The notes below the pieces were generated by a model. It did not search any database. It was given only the letters and a program-made list of their open reading frames with translations, and had not been told where the DNA came from. The translations under genes and the position numbers were made by a program. Positions 26,626-34,599 of a stretch of DNA of 64,000 nucleotides are shown piece after piece. The stretch is from Hyphomonadaceae bacterium ML37 (lineage in GTDB: Bacteria; Pseudomonadota; Alphaproteobacteria; Caulobacterales; Maricaulaceae): contig CP091241.1 of assembly GCA_027627685.1 (NCBI GenBank), forward strand, positions 1,015,149-1,079,148. The letters run 5' to 3'. The first letter of the stretch is position 1. Each line of letters starts with the position of its first letter.

Positions 26626-28701
26626 TCACCGTTTGCGCGAGCGCGGCGCCGGCTCGGGGTCCGGCTCAGGGTCGGTTTCGTCTTTGGGGTCCATGTTCGC
26701 CAGGAGATCGCGCCAGCGCCAGCCCGGGTCGCGTCCCGCCGCCGAAGGCCGGGACGACACGGCGTCGTCGCCTGAGGGGTCAGTCCCGGGGGACGCCTCG
26801 TCTGCGAGGTCATCGGACTTGTCGCCGCGCGGCGCGCGCTCAGTTTGCGCATCGTCATCCGTCTTGTCGCGGGCGGGACGCGGCGTCGCGGTGCGCGCGC
26901 GGCTCTCACCGGTGCGCCGGGCGCTGAGCGGGTCGGGGACTTCATTGGCGGGCAGATCGAGCGGCTTGCGCCCGCCGGCCACAGATCCCATGCGCAGGAT
27001 GAAGTCGGACAACAGCTCGTAGTTCTGCCGGATTCGGGCCTGGAACTGGGCGTCGATCTCGCGCGCCTGGTCGCTGGCTTCAGCCGCTGTGCTGGTCAGG
27101 CGCTCCAGCCCTTCAGACAGGATGCGCTCAATGGCCTGCGCGCTTTCGCGGGCGGCGCCGGGCGCGGCTTCCAGCTTGCGGCGCAGATCAGCCAGCTCGG
27201 ATTCGACGCGCTCGGTCTCGCGCTTGGACGCATCCAGCGTATCAGCCAGCTGGCGGCGCACGGCTTCTGAGGCGGACTCGGCGGCTTTGGCCGCGCGTTC
27301 GGTGAGGGTTTCCGCTTCCTGCAGACGGGCCTGGAAGGCGTCGTCGGAGCGGCGCGCCGCCTCGAACCCGGCTTCGCTGACGCGCTCCAGTGCGGCCTCG
27401 GCGGCCCCGGCCTGCGCTTCCAGGCTGGATCCGGCGCTTTCGGCAGCTTCACGGGCGGCTTCAGCCACCGCGCGCAAACGGTCCATGGCCTTTTCCTGAG
27501 CCTTGGCGGCGTCCGCGCTCTCCTTGCGAACCAGCTCGCCCAGCGATTCAGCGCGCTTGAGGGCGGCTTCCACGGCGGTCTGGAAGACCTGGCCGGACTT
27601 CTCGGCGGCGGCTTTGAGCGTGTCGGCGCCGCCGCGGGCGGTGCGGGTCATGGTTTCCAGCTCGGCCTTGTGGAAATCGAGCGAGGCGGCGATCTTTTCC
27701 TGCTCCTTGCGCAGCGCGTCGCTGGCTTCGCCCAGCCGGTCGCGATGCTTGAGATAGGCCGCCTCCAGCCCCTCGCTGCGCGCACGCAGCACGTCGGCGA
27801 AGTCCCGCAGCTCGGTGGAGCGCGCATCCAGCGACAGGGTGACCCGGTTGCTCGCGTCCTCCACGCTGTCGCCAGCCGATTTGAGGCGGTCGGCGCCCGA
27901 CCGTATGCGCTTTTCGCTCTCGGCGGCGCGCGAATCGGCGAGCTCGGCGGCGGCGGCGACCATTTTGGACTGGTCCTGGATGGCGGCGGCGATGAGTGCG
28001 GCCTTGTCGTCCAGGCTTTCCGACACGTCTGACAGCTTCTCACGCTCCGCGCGCAGCGAGCGCACCAGCGCTTCGGCGCGTTCGCGCGCCTTGCCCGAAC
28101 TGTCTTCCAGGCTGTCGGCGTGGTGGGTGATCACTTCTTCCATGGCGGCCAGGCGCGCGAGCGCGCTTTCCATGGTGGAATTGACCCGGTCGATCTGAAC
28201 CGCGATGGCGTCGGCCAGGCGCGCGGTATCGGTTTCGGCATGGGTCAGGGGCGCAGCCAGGCGCGCCACCGCCAGGTCCAGCCGGCGGGCGCGCGCGCCG
28301 GAGCGGGCGACTTCACGGCCGAGCAAGCCCGCCAGAATGAACAACAGCGCGGGCGCCACGGCGAAGACCGACAGGCCGGCCAGCTGTGCGGCGGTCAGGC
28401 TGGCGAGGTCTGTGTATCCTGCGAGATACGCGCTGGCGCCGCCTGCCCATAAAAGGCCGAAGGCCAGTCCCAGGAAGGCGATCCAGCCGCCGCCGCGCGC
28501 TGGCGCTGCGAGTTCGGGCTCCACCGAGGGGGGCGCCGTCACGTCGCGGCGCGTGCGCACTGTATCCAGCACCCCGCCGCCGGGCAGGCTCGCCGCGTCG
28601 CTGATGTTCGCAGCGGTCGGTTCGGTTTTCGCGTCCCTGGCGGCCATGACGCCCCGTTTTTTCAAAGCCGTGCGCGGATGCGCGCCCACACGCGCGCTCA
28701 T
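26626..28701 (-). CDS. Two-TM, long coiled-coil protein, TipN-like polarity factor
   Basis: About 691 residues. After a polar N-terminus come two membrane helices (WIAFLGLAFGLLWAGGASAY and LSVFAVAPALLFILAGLLG), then roughly 450 residues of Ala/Glu/Arg/Ser-rich heptads without Pro, then a disordered acidic/basic tail with a short conserved-looking WRWRDLLANMD near the end. Two N-terminal TMs plus a long cytoplasmic coiled coil is the architecture of TipN, the Caulobacter birth-pole marker that positions flagella and division machinery. Identity is inferred from architecture and lineage, since coiled coils align poorly. The start is uncertain: 28701 (AGGGA upstream), 28731 or 28647. Confidence 0.6.
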   Translation of the reverse strand: MSARVGAHPRTALKKRGVMAARDAKTEPTAANISDAASLPGGGVLDTVRTRRDVTAPPSVEPELAAPARGGGWIAFLGLAFGLLWAGGASAYLAGYTDLASLTAAQLAGLSVFAVAPALLFILAGLLGREVARSGARARRLDLAVARLAAPLTHAETDTARLADAIAVQIDRVNSTMESALARLAAMEEVITHHADSLEDSSGKARERAEALVRSLRAEREKLSDVSESLDDKAALIAAAIQDQSKMVAAAAELADSRAAESEKRIRSGADRLKSAGDSVEDASNRVTLSLDARSTELRDFADVLRARSEGLEAAYLKHRDRLGEASDALRKEQEKIAASLDFHKAELETMTRTARGGADTLKAAAEKSGQVFQTAVEAALKRAESLGELVRKESADAAKAQEKAMDRLRAVAEAAREAAESAGSSLEAQAGAAEAALERVSEAGFEAARRSDDAFQARLQEAETLTERAAKAAESASEAVRRQLADTLDASKRETERVESELADLRRKLEAAPGAARESAQAIERILSEGLERLTSTAAEASDQAREIDAQFQARIRQNYELLSDFILRMGSVAGGRKPLDLPANEVPDPLSARRTGESRARTATPRPARDKTDDDAQTERAPRGDKSDDLADEASPGTDPSGDDAVSSRPSAAGRDPGWRWRDLLANMDPKDETDPEPDPEPAPRSRKR

Positions 28702-28756
28702 CGTCCCTGTACGGTCAGATGAGTGCAGCACTGTTTTAGGCGCTGAGAGCGGGGAG

Positions 28757-29011
28757 TTAAAGCACCGGAAGCGTCAGGGCTGCGCGCGTCTGCTCGCAAT
28801 CGCGCGACACCTCGCTCCACACCGCGCCCGACGCGGTCTGTGAATAGCTCAGTTCGACCAGCGGGCGGGCGGTCTCGGGCTGTGCGCTGACATGGGCGGC
28901 AGGCTCGAAGCGGATTGGCGGGCAATCCTCTCGGTCGCGCTCATAGCCAATTCCCAGAATGGCCAGCAGCGCCGCTGCGAGGATATGGAGAAGCTCGATG
29001 AGCAATGACAT
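28757..29011 (-). CDS. Small secreted or anchored protein of unknown function
   Basis: An 84-residue protein with an N-terminal hydrophobic segment (LLIELLHILAAALLAILGIG) followed by a soluble part with two Cys residues (DCPPIRF and DCEQTRAAL) that could form a disulfide in the periplasm. No family is recognised. It lies upstream of the TipN-like gene on the same strand, 55 bases away. Confidence 0.55.
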   Translation of the reverse strand: MSLLIELLHILAAALLAILGIGYERDREDCPPIRFEPAAHVSAQPETARPLVELSYSQTASGAVWSEVSRDCEQTRAALTLPVL

Positions 29012-29229
29012 GGACCGCCAGCCTTTCGTCGTAACGGTTATGCGCTCAGGGTCGCTCGCCTGACAAGCGCAAACACTCTGAAGTCGCCGTGAATTCTTGG
29101 TAAGAAAGTGCGCTTGAACTCACTAAAATCTTGCAGGGGCGCCGCTAAATCGCCAGCGTGCCTGCGTGAAACGGGTCAGGCCGGTTGCGGTCTCGATGCA
29201 GCAGGCGGTCAGGGCAAGGGGACACCATC

Positions 29230-30450
29230 ATGAACGCACACACCGCGCCGGTGGCGGCGAAAGACCGGTTTGAAAGCCTGGATGTTCTGCGCGGCATCGC
29301 CGTGCTGGGGATATTGATGGTGAATGTTCAGGCGTTCATGATGTATTTTGGTGCCTATCCCTATCCGCCCGCCCACATGGATGTAACCGGCGCGAACGCG
29401 ACGGCTTGGCTCGTCTCCCATGTGTTTTTCGAATTGAAATTTGTGACCCTGTTCTCGGCGATGTTCGGGGCGGGAATCATGCTGATGGTGGGCGACAGCC
29501 CGGACGCCTCGCGCAAAATCCATTTCTCGCGAATGCGCTGGCTGCTGGTGATCGGCCTCATCCATGGCTTTGTGTTCTGGTTTGGCGACATCCTTACCCC
29601 CTATGCGGTCTTCGGCATGATCGCCGTCCTTTTCCGCAAGATGAGCGTGACCAAGCTCCTGTTATGGGGCGGGCTTCTGGTGCTGGTGGGCACGCTGCTA
29701 ATGGTTGGAAATTACTGGTCGATGTCAGCCTTGCCGGGCGGCCTTGAGCCAAGCCCCTTTGGGGTCGTTCCTGACGCAGACACGTTCGCCATGTTCAGCC
29801 AGGCGTATCAGGGCGGGTTCCTTGACAGCCGGATCGTCAACGCGATCGGTAATGCTGTCGGGCTGATCAGCCAGGTGACATTTTTTGGCCCGCGCATTCT
29901 GGGCATGATGCTTATCGGTATGGCGCTGTACAAGTCCGGCTTCCTGCTCGCGCGCTGGGCCGCGCCTGTCTATGGCGGGATCGCTCTGGTGTGCCTGGGC
30001 GCCGGCTTGCCCGCCCTGTGGTATGTCGCGGCGCCGGTTGCGGCCGCGGGCTTTCCGGCCGAGACTCACTGGATGCACATGTCGGTGAACGCCTTCGTGA
30101 GCCTTGCGGTCGCCTTCGGCTACGCCGCCCTGGTGATGCTGATCTGCAAGGCGCCCTGGCTGAAGCTTGTGCGGGCGCCCTTCGCAGCGGCGGGACGCAT
30201 GGGTTTCACCAATTACCTCACCCAGACCTTCATTATGGTCACGCTATCGACGGGTGTGTTCGGTGCCGCCTTGTGGGGCGAGATCGAGCGCGTCCAGCAG
30301 GTCCAGCTCGTCCTCGCCGTCTGGGTGGTGCAGCTCATCGTCTCTGTCCTGTGGCTGCAGGTGTTCCGCTACGGACCGTTCGAGTGGCTTTGGCGGGCGC
30401 TGACCTATGGCAAGCTGCATCCGATCCTGAAGGAGCGCGCCGCGGCGTGA
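29230..30450 (+). CDS. DUF418 family membrane protein
   Basis: A 406-residue polytopic protein of the DUF418/YeiB family. The N-terminus RFESLDVLRGIAVLGILMVN is the acyltransferase-3-like signature of this group, followed by LFSAMFGAGIMLM and the C-terminal DUF418 block with GRMGFTNYLTQTFIMV and FRYGPFEWLWRALTYGK. About ten helices. The ATG at 29230 follows AAGGGG. Family members are thought to be transporters or transferases, without a proven reaction. The stop overlaps the GTG of the next gene (GTGA). Confidence 0.9.
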   Translation: MNAHTAPVAAKDRFESLDVLRGIAVLGILMVNVQAFMMYFGAYPYPPAHMDVTGANATAWLVSHVFFELKFVTLFSAMFGAGIMLMVGDSPDASRKIHFSRMRWLLVIGLIHGFVFWFGDILTPYAVFGMIAVLFRKMSVTKLLLWGGLLVLVGTLLMVGNYWSMSALPGGLEPSPFGVVPDADTFAMFSQAYQGGFLDSRIVNAIGNAVGLISQVTFFGPRILGMMLIGMALYKSGFLLARWAAPVYGGIALVCLGAGLPALWYVAAPVAAAGFPAETHWMHMSVNAFVSLAVAFGYAALVMLICKAPWLKLVRAPFAAAGRMGFTNYLTQTFIMVTLSTGVFGAALWGEIERVQQVQLVLAVWVVQLIVSVLWLQVFRYGPFEWLWRALTYGKLHPILKERAAA

Positions 30451-30842
30451 GCCAGTCGGTGCGTGACGGCGATCTGATCGCGGTCTATGGCCTGCTGCGG
30501 GCCGGCCAGAGCGGGTTTGCCCGCTTTGGCCTCGCCGGCGCGTTCGAGGCGCGCGGGCCGTGCCGGATCCCCGGCCTGCTCTATGATCTGGGCGATTATC
30601 CCGGCCTTGTCGGCGGGCCGGGCCAGGTGCGCGGCGAGTTGTTCGCCGTGCGTAATGCGCTGGTGATGCCGCGCCTGGATGCGTTTGAGGATTACTGGCC
30701 GGGCGACAAGTCGCGCACCCGCTATGAGCGCCGCCGGCTCACACTGGCGCAGCCTGAGGGGCTGGAGGCCTGGGTGTATGTCTGGGTCTGTCCGCTCACC
30801 GGTGCGCGGGCCATCCCGAGCGGGGACTGGCTGGCGCGTTAG
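30447..30842 (+). CDS. Gamma-glutamylcyclotransferase-like (AIG2/GGCT fold) protein
   Basis: A 131-residue protein of the GGCT superfamily: IAVYGLLRAGQSGFARFGLA carries the substrate loop (usually YGSLR), then GLLYDLGDYPGLV, and LDAFEDYWPG, with the catalytic-type Glu. The GTG start at 30447 overlaps the DUF418 stop, and no better start exists. It may cleave gamma-glutamyl peptides or amines to 5-oxoproline. Confidence 0.85.
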   Translation: MSQSVRDGDLIAVYGLLRAGQSGFARFGLAGAFEARGPCRIPGLLYDLGDYPGLVGGPGQVRGELFAVRNALVMPRLDAFEDYWPGDKSRTRYERRRLTLAQPEGLEAWVYVWVCPLTGARAIPSGDWLAR

Positions 30843-30851
30843 CAGCCCGGC

Positions 30852-31496
30852 TCAGACAGCATCGGGCTGAAGCGCCGGGTCGGCAGCGGCCAGCTCGGGC
30901 AGGGCGCGTGCGGCGACGTCGGCGGCGACGAGGCGCGGGAAGGGCGACAATTCTACGCCGAAACGGCGCGCATTGAACATTTGCGGCAACAGATAGATTT
31001 CCGCCAGCGACGGCCCGCTGCCGAAGATGAACCCGCCTTGCCCACCTGCGTCAGCGGCCAGCGCTTCCAGGGCCGTGAACCCGGTCTCGATCCAGTGGCG
31101 CGCCCAGGCGGTGGCCCCGTCCTGATCCGCGCCATGGTCTGCGCGCAGCTTTTTCATCACCCGCAGATTCTGGATCGGGTGGATGTCGCAGCCAATGGCT
31201 GCCGCGAAGGCGCGCACCCGCGCCCGCTCATGCGGATCGGCAGGCAGGAGCGGGCGCTCGGGCCAGGTCTCCTCGATCCATTCGATGATCGCCGGGCTCT
31301 GGGTGAGGATGCGCCCGTCCGCCTCCAGCGCGGGGACCAGGCCTTGGGGGTTGCGCGCCAGATAGTCGGCCGCGCGCTGGCCGCCATCGACCAGATTGAC
31401 CGGCACAGTCTCGTACTTCAGCCCTTTCCAGTTCAGCGCCAGACGCACGCGATAGGTGGTGCCGGAGCGGAAATAGCCGTGGAGAACGAGCTTCAT
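30852..31496 (-). CDS. maiA: Maleylacetoacetate isomerase (zeta-class GST)
   Basis: Isomerises maleylacetoacetate to fumarylacetoacetate in tyrosine degradation, using glutathione. The 214 residues begin MKLVLHGYFRSGTTYRVRLA, close to the zeta-class SSCSWRVRIAL motif, though the catalytic Ser-Ser-Cys appears as Arg-Ser-Gly. NPQGLVPALEADGRILTQSP and IGCDIHPIQNLRVMKKL are typical of MaiA. It is divergent from hppD, which supports the pathway role. hmgA and fahA are not in this window. Confidence 0.85.
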   Translation of the reverse strand: MKLVLHGYFRSGTTYRVRLALNWKGLKYETVPVNLVDGGQRAADYLARNPQGLVPALEADGRILTQSPAIIEWIEETWPERPLLPADPHERARVRAFAAAIGCDIHPIQNLRVMKKLRADHGADQDGATAWARHWIETGFTALEALAADAGGQGGFIFGSGPSLAEIYLLPQMFNARRFGVELSPFPRLVAADVAARALPELAAADPALQPDAV

Positions 31497-31528
31497 GACG
31501 GGCGCTCCTGCGCGTGCGGGGGTGAAAT

Positions 31529-31546
31529 TAGTTGCAAATGATACTA
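31529..31546. promoter_or_regulatory. Dyad in the maiA/hppD divergent promoter, candidate MarR operator
   Basis: TAGTTGCAAATGATACTA has the symmetric pattern TAGTnnCAnnTGnnACTA (12 of 18 positions). It stands in the only A+T-rich stretch between maiA and hppD. MarR-family proteins bind dyads of this size, and a marR gene follows hppD. Confidence 0.55.
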
Positions 31547-31632
31547 TTCTGTCCGAAGAACGATGCACGCGCCGGCGGGCCGATATCAAGCCCCCGTGCG
31601 GCGTCCCCCACAGATAATGAAGGAGCCCCGCC

Positions 31633-32703
31633 ATGGCCGATCTGTTCGAGAACCCGCTGGGAACCGATGGTTTCGAGTTCGTCGAGTTCACCAGCCCGCA
31701 GCCAGAAAAGCTGGAGGCGCTCTTCACCACGCTGGGCTTCACCGCCGTGGCCAAACACAAGACCCGCGACATCACACGCTGGGCCCAGGGCGACATCACT
31801 TTCCTGGTCAATCGCGAAGCGACCGGCCAGGCGGCCGATTTCCGCGCCGCCCACGGCCCCAGCGCCAACGCCATGGCGTTCCGCGTGAAAGACGTGCGCA
31901 AGGCCTATGGCGAGGCCATCGCGCGCGGCGCCGAGCCCTATGGCGAGGGCGTGTGGGCCGATGACAGCCTGGCGCCGGCCCTGCGCGGCATTGGCGGTTC
32001 GGTGCTGTATCTGGTCGATCGTTACGGCGAGAGCACGATCTATGACGAGGCGTTCGAGCCCCTGCCGGGCGCGGGCGACACCAAAGGCGTCAATCTCGAA
32101 ACGCTCGATCACCTGACCCACAACGTGCTCAACGGCAATATGAACACCTGGGCCGGCTTTTATGAGCGCGTCTTCAACTTCCGTGAAATTCGCTATTTCG
32201 ACATCAAGGGCCAGCACACCGGCCTGCTGTCGCGGGCGATGACGGGAGCGTGCGGCAAGCTGCGCATCCCGCTCAACGAAAGCTCTGACGATCAGTCGCA
32301 AATCTCCGAATACCTGCGCGAATACAACGGCGAAGGCATTCAGCACATCGCCCTGACCACGCCGGATATCTACGCCACGGTGGAAAAGCTGCGCGCCGCG
32401 GGACTGGAGTTCCAGTCCACGCCCCAGACCTATTACGAGCTGGTGGACGAACGCGTGCCGGGTCATGGCGAGGACCTCGCGCGGCTGAAAGCCAACAATA
32501 TCCTGGTGGATGGCGACCCGGAGAAGGGCGACGGGCTGCTGTTGCAGATCTTCACCACCACGAATATCGGCCCGATCTTCTTCGAGATCATCCAGCGCAA
32601 GGGCAATGAGGGCTTCGGCGAGGGCAATTTCAAAGCCCTGTTTGAATCCATCGAGCTTGATCAGATCCGGCGCGGCGTGATCAAGACCGCCGCGGCCAGC
32701 TAG
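31633..32703 (+). CDS. hppD: 4-hydroxyphenylpyruvate dioxygenase
   Basis: Non-haem iron enzyme that converts 4-hydroxyphenylpyruvate to homogentisate. The 356 residues have the two VOC domains and the iron ligands His160 (LDHLTHNV), His238 (GIQHIALTT) and Glu318 (IFFEIIQRKG). The C-terminal GFGEGNFKALFESIELDQ is a family signature. Preceded by GGAG. It forms an operon with the downstream marR gene (4 bases apart) and is divergent from maiA. Confidence 0.97.
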   Translation: MADLFENPLGTDGFEFVEFTSPQPEKLEALFTTLGFTAVAKHKTRDITRWAQGDITFLVNREATGQAADFRAAHGPSANAMAFRVKDVRKAYGEAIARGAEPYGEGVWADDSLAPALRGIGGSVLYLVDRYGESTIYDEAFEPLPGAGDTKGVNLETLDHLTHNVLNGNMNTWAGFYERVFNFREIRYFDIKGQHTGLLSRAMTGACGKLRIPLNESSDDQSQISEYLREYNGEGIQHIALTTPDIYATVEKLRAAGLEFQSTPQTYYELVDERVPGHGEDLARLKANNILVDGDPEKGDGLLLQIFTTTNIGPIFFEIIQRKGNEGFGEGNFKALFESIELDQIRRGVIKTAAAS

Positions 32704-32707
32704 ACCT

Positions 32708-33202
32708 ATGGACGACACGCCGTCCCGAATACGCCGCGAAGGCGCAACCATGCGCCTTCGCGACTATCTGCCCTACCGGCTCTCGGTGGTCTCGAACAAG
32801 GCGTCGGGCCTGATCGCCCGCGCCTATCAGGCCCGGTTCGGGCTGACCATCTGGGAATGGCGGGTCATCGCGGTGCTGGGCGAGGGCGCCCCGCTGACCG
32901 CCCAGGCGGTGTGCGAAGCGACCGCCATGGACAAGGTGACGGTCAGCCGCGCCATCCGCGCACTGGACGCGCGCCGCCTAGTCAAGCGCACGCAGAGCCC
33001 GGCCGACAGGCGCGCCAGCGATGTCACGCTGACCCCGGATGGACAGGCGATTTATCTCGAAATTGCCCCGCTGGCCCTTCACTATGAAGCCGCGCTGCTG
33101 GAGGGCTTCTCGGACGAAGAGCGCGCCCAGCTCGGCACGCTGCTCGACAAGCTGGAGGCGCGGCTGATCGGGCTGACAGAAACGGTCAGCGTCACCCTCT
33201 AA
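32708..33202 (+). CDS. MarR-family transcriptional regulator
   Basis: A 164-residue winged-helix regulator. The core is TIWEWRVIAVLGEGAPLTAQ, then MDKVTVSRAIRALDARRLVK as recognition helix region and SPADRRASDVTLTPDGQAIY as wing. Directly downstream of hppD, so it probably controls tyrosine catabolism, with the dyad at 31529-31546 as candidate operator. Translation may begin at 32708 or at the internal ATG (MRLRDYLPYRLS) 14 codons later. Confidence 0.9.
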   Translation: MDDTPSRIRREGATMRLRDYLPYRLSVVSNKASGLIARAYQARFGLTIWEWRVIAVLGEGAPLTAQAVCEATAMDKVTVSRAIRALDARRLVKRTQSPADRRASDVTLTPDGQAIYLEIAPLALHYEAALLEGFSDEERAQLGTLLDKLEARLIGLTETVSVTL

Positions 33203-33298
33203 ATCGAGGCGATGTGACGCACGGGTTCAAGTCATTAGCCAGACGCCGCTTTACACGCCACCTCCACGATATCGCCGCAGCCCGGATGCGACACTTTC

Positions 33299-33312
33299 GC
33301 AAGATGTCTTGC
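33299..33312. promoter_or_regulatory. Palindrome upstream of the alternative oxidase gene
   Basis: GCAAGA-TG-TCTTGC is a perfect six-base dyad 76 bases before the AOX start codon. AAGATG half-sites occur in NsrR-type nitric oxide-responsive operators, and bacterial AOX is known to respond to NO in Vibrio. The match is partial and the regulator is not in the window. The rest of the 186-base gap shows no gene. Confidence 0.35.
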
Positions 33313-33388
33313 ACCTGTCTGGAGCAGGACTTACCTGCGTCAGCAAGAAACCCCGCAATCCACCTTAAACCTTTTGGAGCGATACATC

Positions 33389-34054
33389 ATGACCGCCCGG
33401 TCCGAAGACAGTCCGATCACCCGGCGCACCCCGGAGGGCGTGCGTGACCGCATCGCCCTGGTGATGGTGCGCGTCATGCGCGTGTTCGCCGATCTGTTCT
33501 TCCGCAAGCGTTACAGCCACCGGGCGGTGGTGCTGGAAACCGTGGCCGCTGTGCCGGGCATGGTGGGCGGGCTTTTGCAGCACCTGAAATGCCTGCGTCA
33601 TATTTGCGAAGATCAGGGCTGGATTCGAGAGCTGCTCGATGAAGCGGAAAACGAGCGCATGCATCTCATGACGTTCATCCATATCGCCAAGCCGAGCATG
33701 CTGGAACGCGCGCTGATCATGATTGCTCAGGCGATCTTCTATAATGCTTATTTCTTCCTCTACCTGTTTGCGCCGCGCACCGCGCACCGCTTTGTGGCCT
33801 ATCTCGAGGAAGAGGCTGTGGTGAGCTATACGCAATACCTCACCGCCATCGATGACGGCCAGATCGAAAATGTGGCCGCACCGGCGATTGCGCGTGACTA
33901 CTGGAAAATGCCTGCGGATGCGCGCCTGCGCGATGTGGTGATCCAGGTGCGCGACGATGAAGCGCGTCACCGCGACACCAACCACGCCTTCGCCGATGCG
34001 CTGACCAAACCTGGCGAGGCCGACGCTGGCGCGGATGTGAGATCGCAGGCGTAG
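33389..34054 (+). CDS. aox: Alternative oxidase (di-iron ubiquinol oxidase)
   Basis: Cyanide- and NO-resistant ubiquinol:oxygen oxidoreductase that does not pump protons. The 221 residues hold all iron-ligand blocks: Glu50 in VVLETVAAVPGMVGG, Glu89 and His92 in EAENERMHLMTF, the LEEEAVVSYTQYL block at 139-151, and Glu191/His194 in VRDDEARHRDTNHAFAD. A hydrophobic membrane-binding region (ALIMIAQAIFYNAYFFLYLF) lies in the middle. The ATG at 33389 follows TTTTGGAG. The gene stands alone with its own promoter region. Confidence 0.96.
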   Translation: MTARSEDSPITRRTPEGVRDRIALVMVRVMRVFADLFFRKRYSHRAVVLETVAAVPGMVGGLLQHLKCLRHICEDQGWIRELLDEAENERMHLMTFIHIAKPSMLERALIMIAQAIFYNAYFFLYLFAPRTAHRFVAYLEEEAVVSYTQYLTAIDDGQIENVAAPAIARDYWKMPADARLRDVVIQVRDDEARHRDTNHAFADALTKPGEADAGADVRSQA

Positions 34055-34087
34055 CGATGCCGGTGAGCGCCCGCCGGGCGTGACCGG

Positions 34088-34447
34088 TCAGCCGTGAGGG
34101 TCGCCGGCGGCGCGGGCGAATGCTTCTTCAACGCGGCGCGCATCGGCGTCAGCACCGGCTCGTTCTTCAAAGGAAGCGCGGGCGCGGGCCGCGGCGGCGT
34201 CGGTGACAAAGCTGGCATAGCCGGCCAGCGAACGGCCGACAGCGCACAGATCGCTGTGGTCGGCGCAGAACCCGGATTCGAGCGCCTCACCCGTCCCGGC
34301 GGCGGCCATCGCCGCCTCTCGGGCCGGGCCGGAGAGAATGGCATGGGCCTCGCGTGCGAAGGCGCCGTTTTCAGGCGCGCTGAAGCCGGCGGGCGCAAAT
34401 GCAGCCACCACAGCGATCCAGAATGCAGCTCTCAACATGAAGACCAT
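34088..34447 (-). CDS. Small exported protein, DUF5330-like
   Basis: A 119-residue protein with a signal peptide (MLRAAFWIAVVAAFAPAGFS). The centre has SGFCADHSDLCAVGRSLAGY, a two-Cys pattern that resembles the DUF5330 family of alphaproteobacterial exported proteins. The remainder is Ala-rich and helical. Starts at 34447 or 34438 (MLRAAF) are both possible. Function unknown. Confidence 0.6.
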   Translation of the reverse strand: MVFMLRAAFWIAVVAAFAPAGFSAPENGAFAREAHAILSGPAREAAMAAAGTGEALESGFCADHSDLCAVGRSLAGYASFVTDAAAARARASFEERAGADADARRVEEAFARAAGDPHG

Positions 34448-34534
34448 GTTTGCCTCTCACACACTGCCCATCCCGAGCAAGAATGAGGCTAGCGCATCCA
34501 GGGCCGGACTCGCCAGTCAAACCGGGCCGAAAGG

Positions 34535-34549
34535 TAAATGGTGTGTTAA
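34535..34549 (-). promoter_or_regulatory. CtrA-like box upstream of the DUF5330-like gene
   Basis: On the minus strand TTAA-N7-TTTA, one mismatch from the TTAA-N7-TTAA consensus of the cell-cycle regulator CtrA. It lies 88 bases before the start codon. Such short motifs arise by chance, but are rarer in DNA this GC-rich. Confidence 0.3.
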
Positions 34550-34599
34550 GGCTGAACAGACAGGGTGAATCGCGCGTTAACCCATCGCCGTAATGTGTG

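Noticed and set aside
26626-28701. Methyl-accepting chemotaxis protein
   Set aside because: It has two TMs and a coiled coil, but no HAMP, no periplasmic sensor domain and no conserved signalling hairpin tip.
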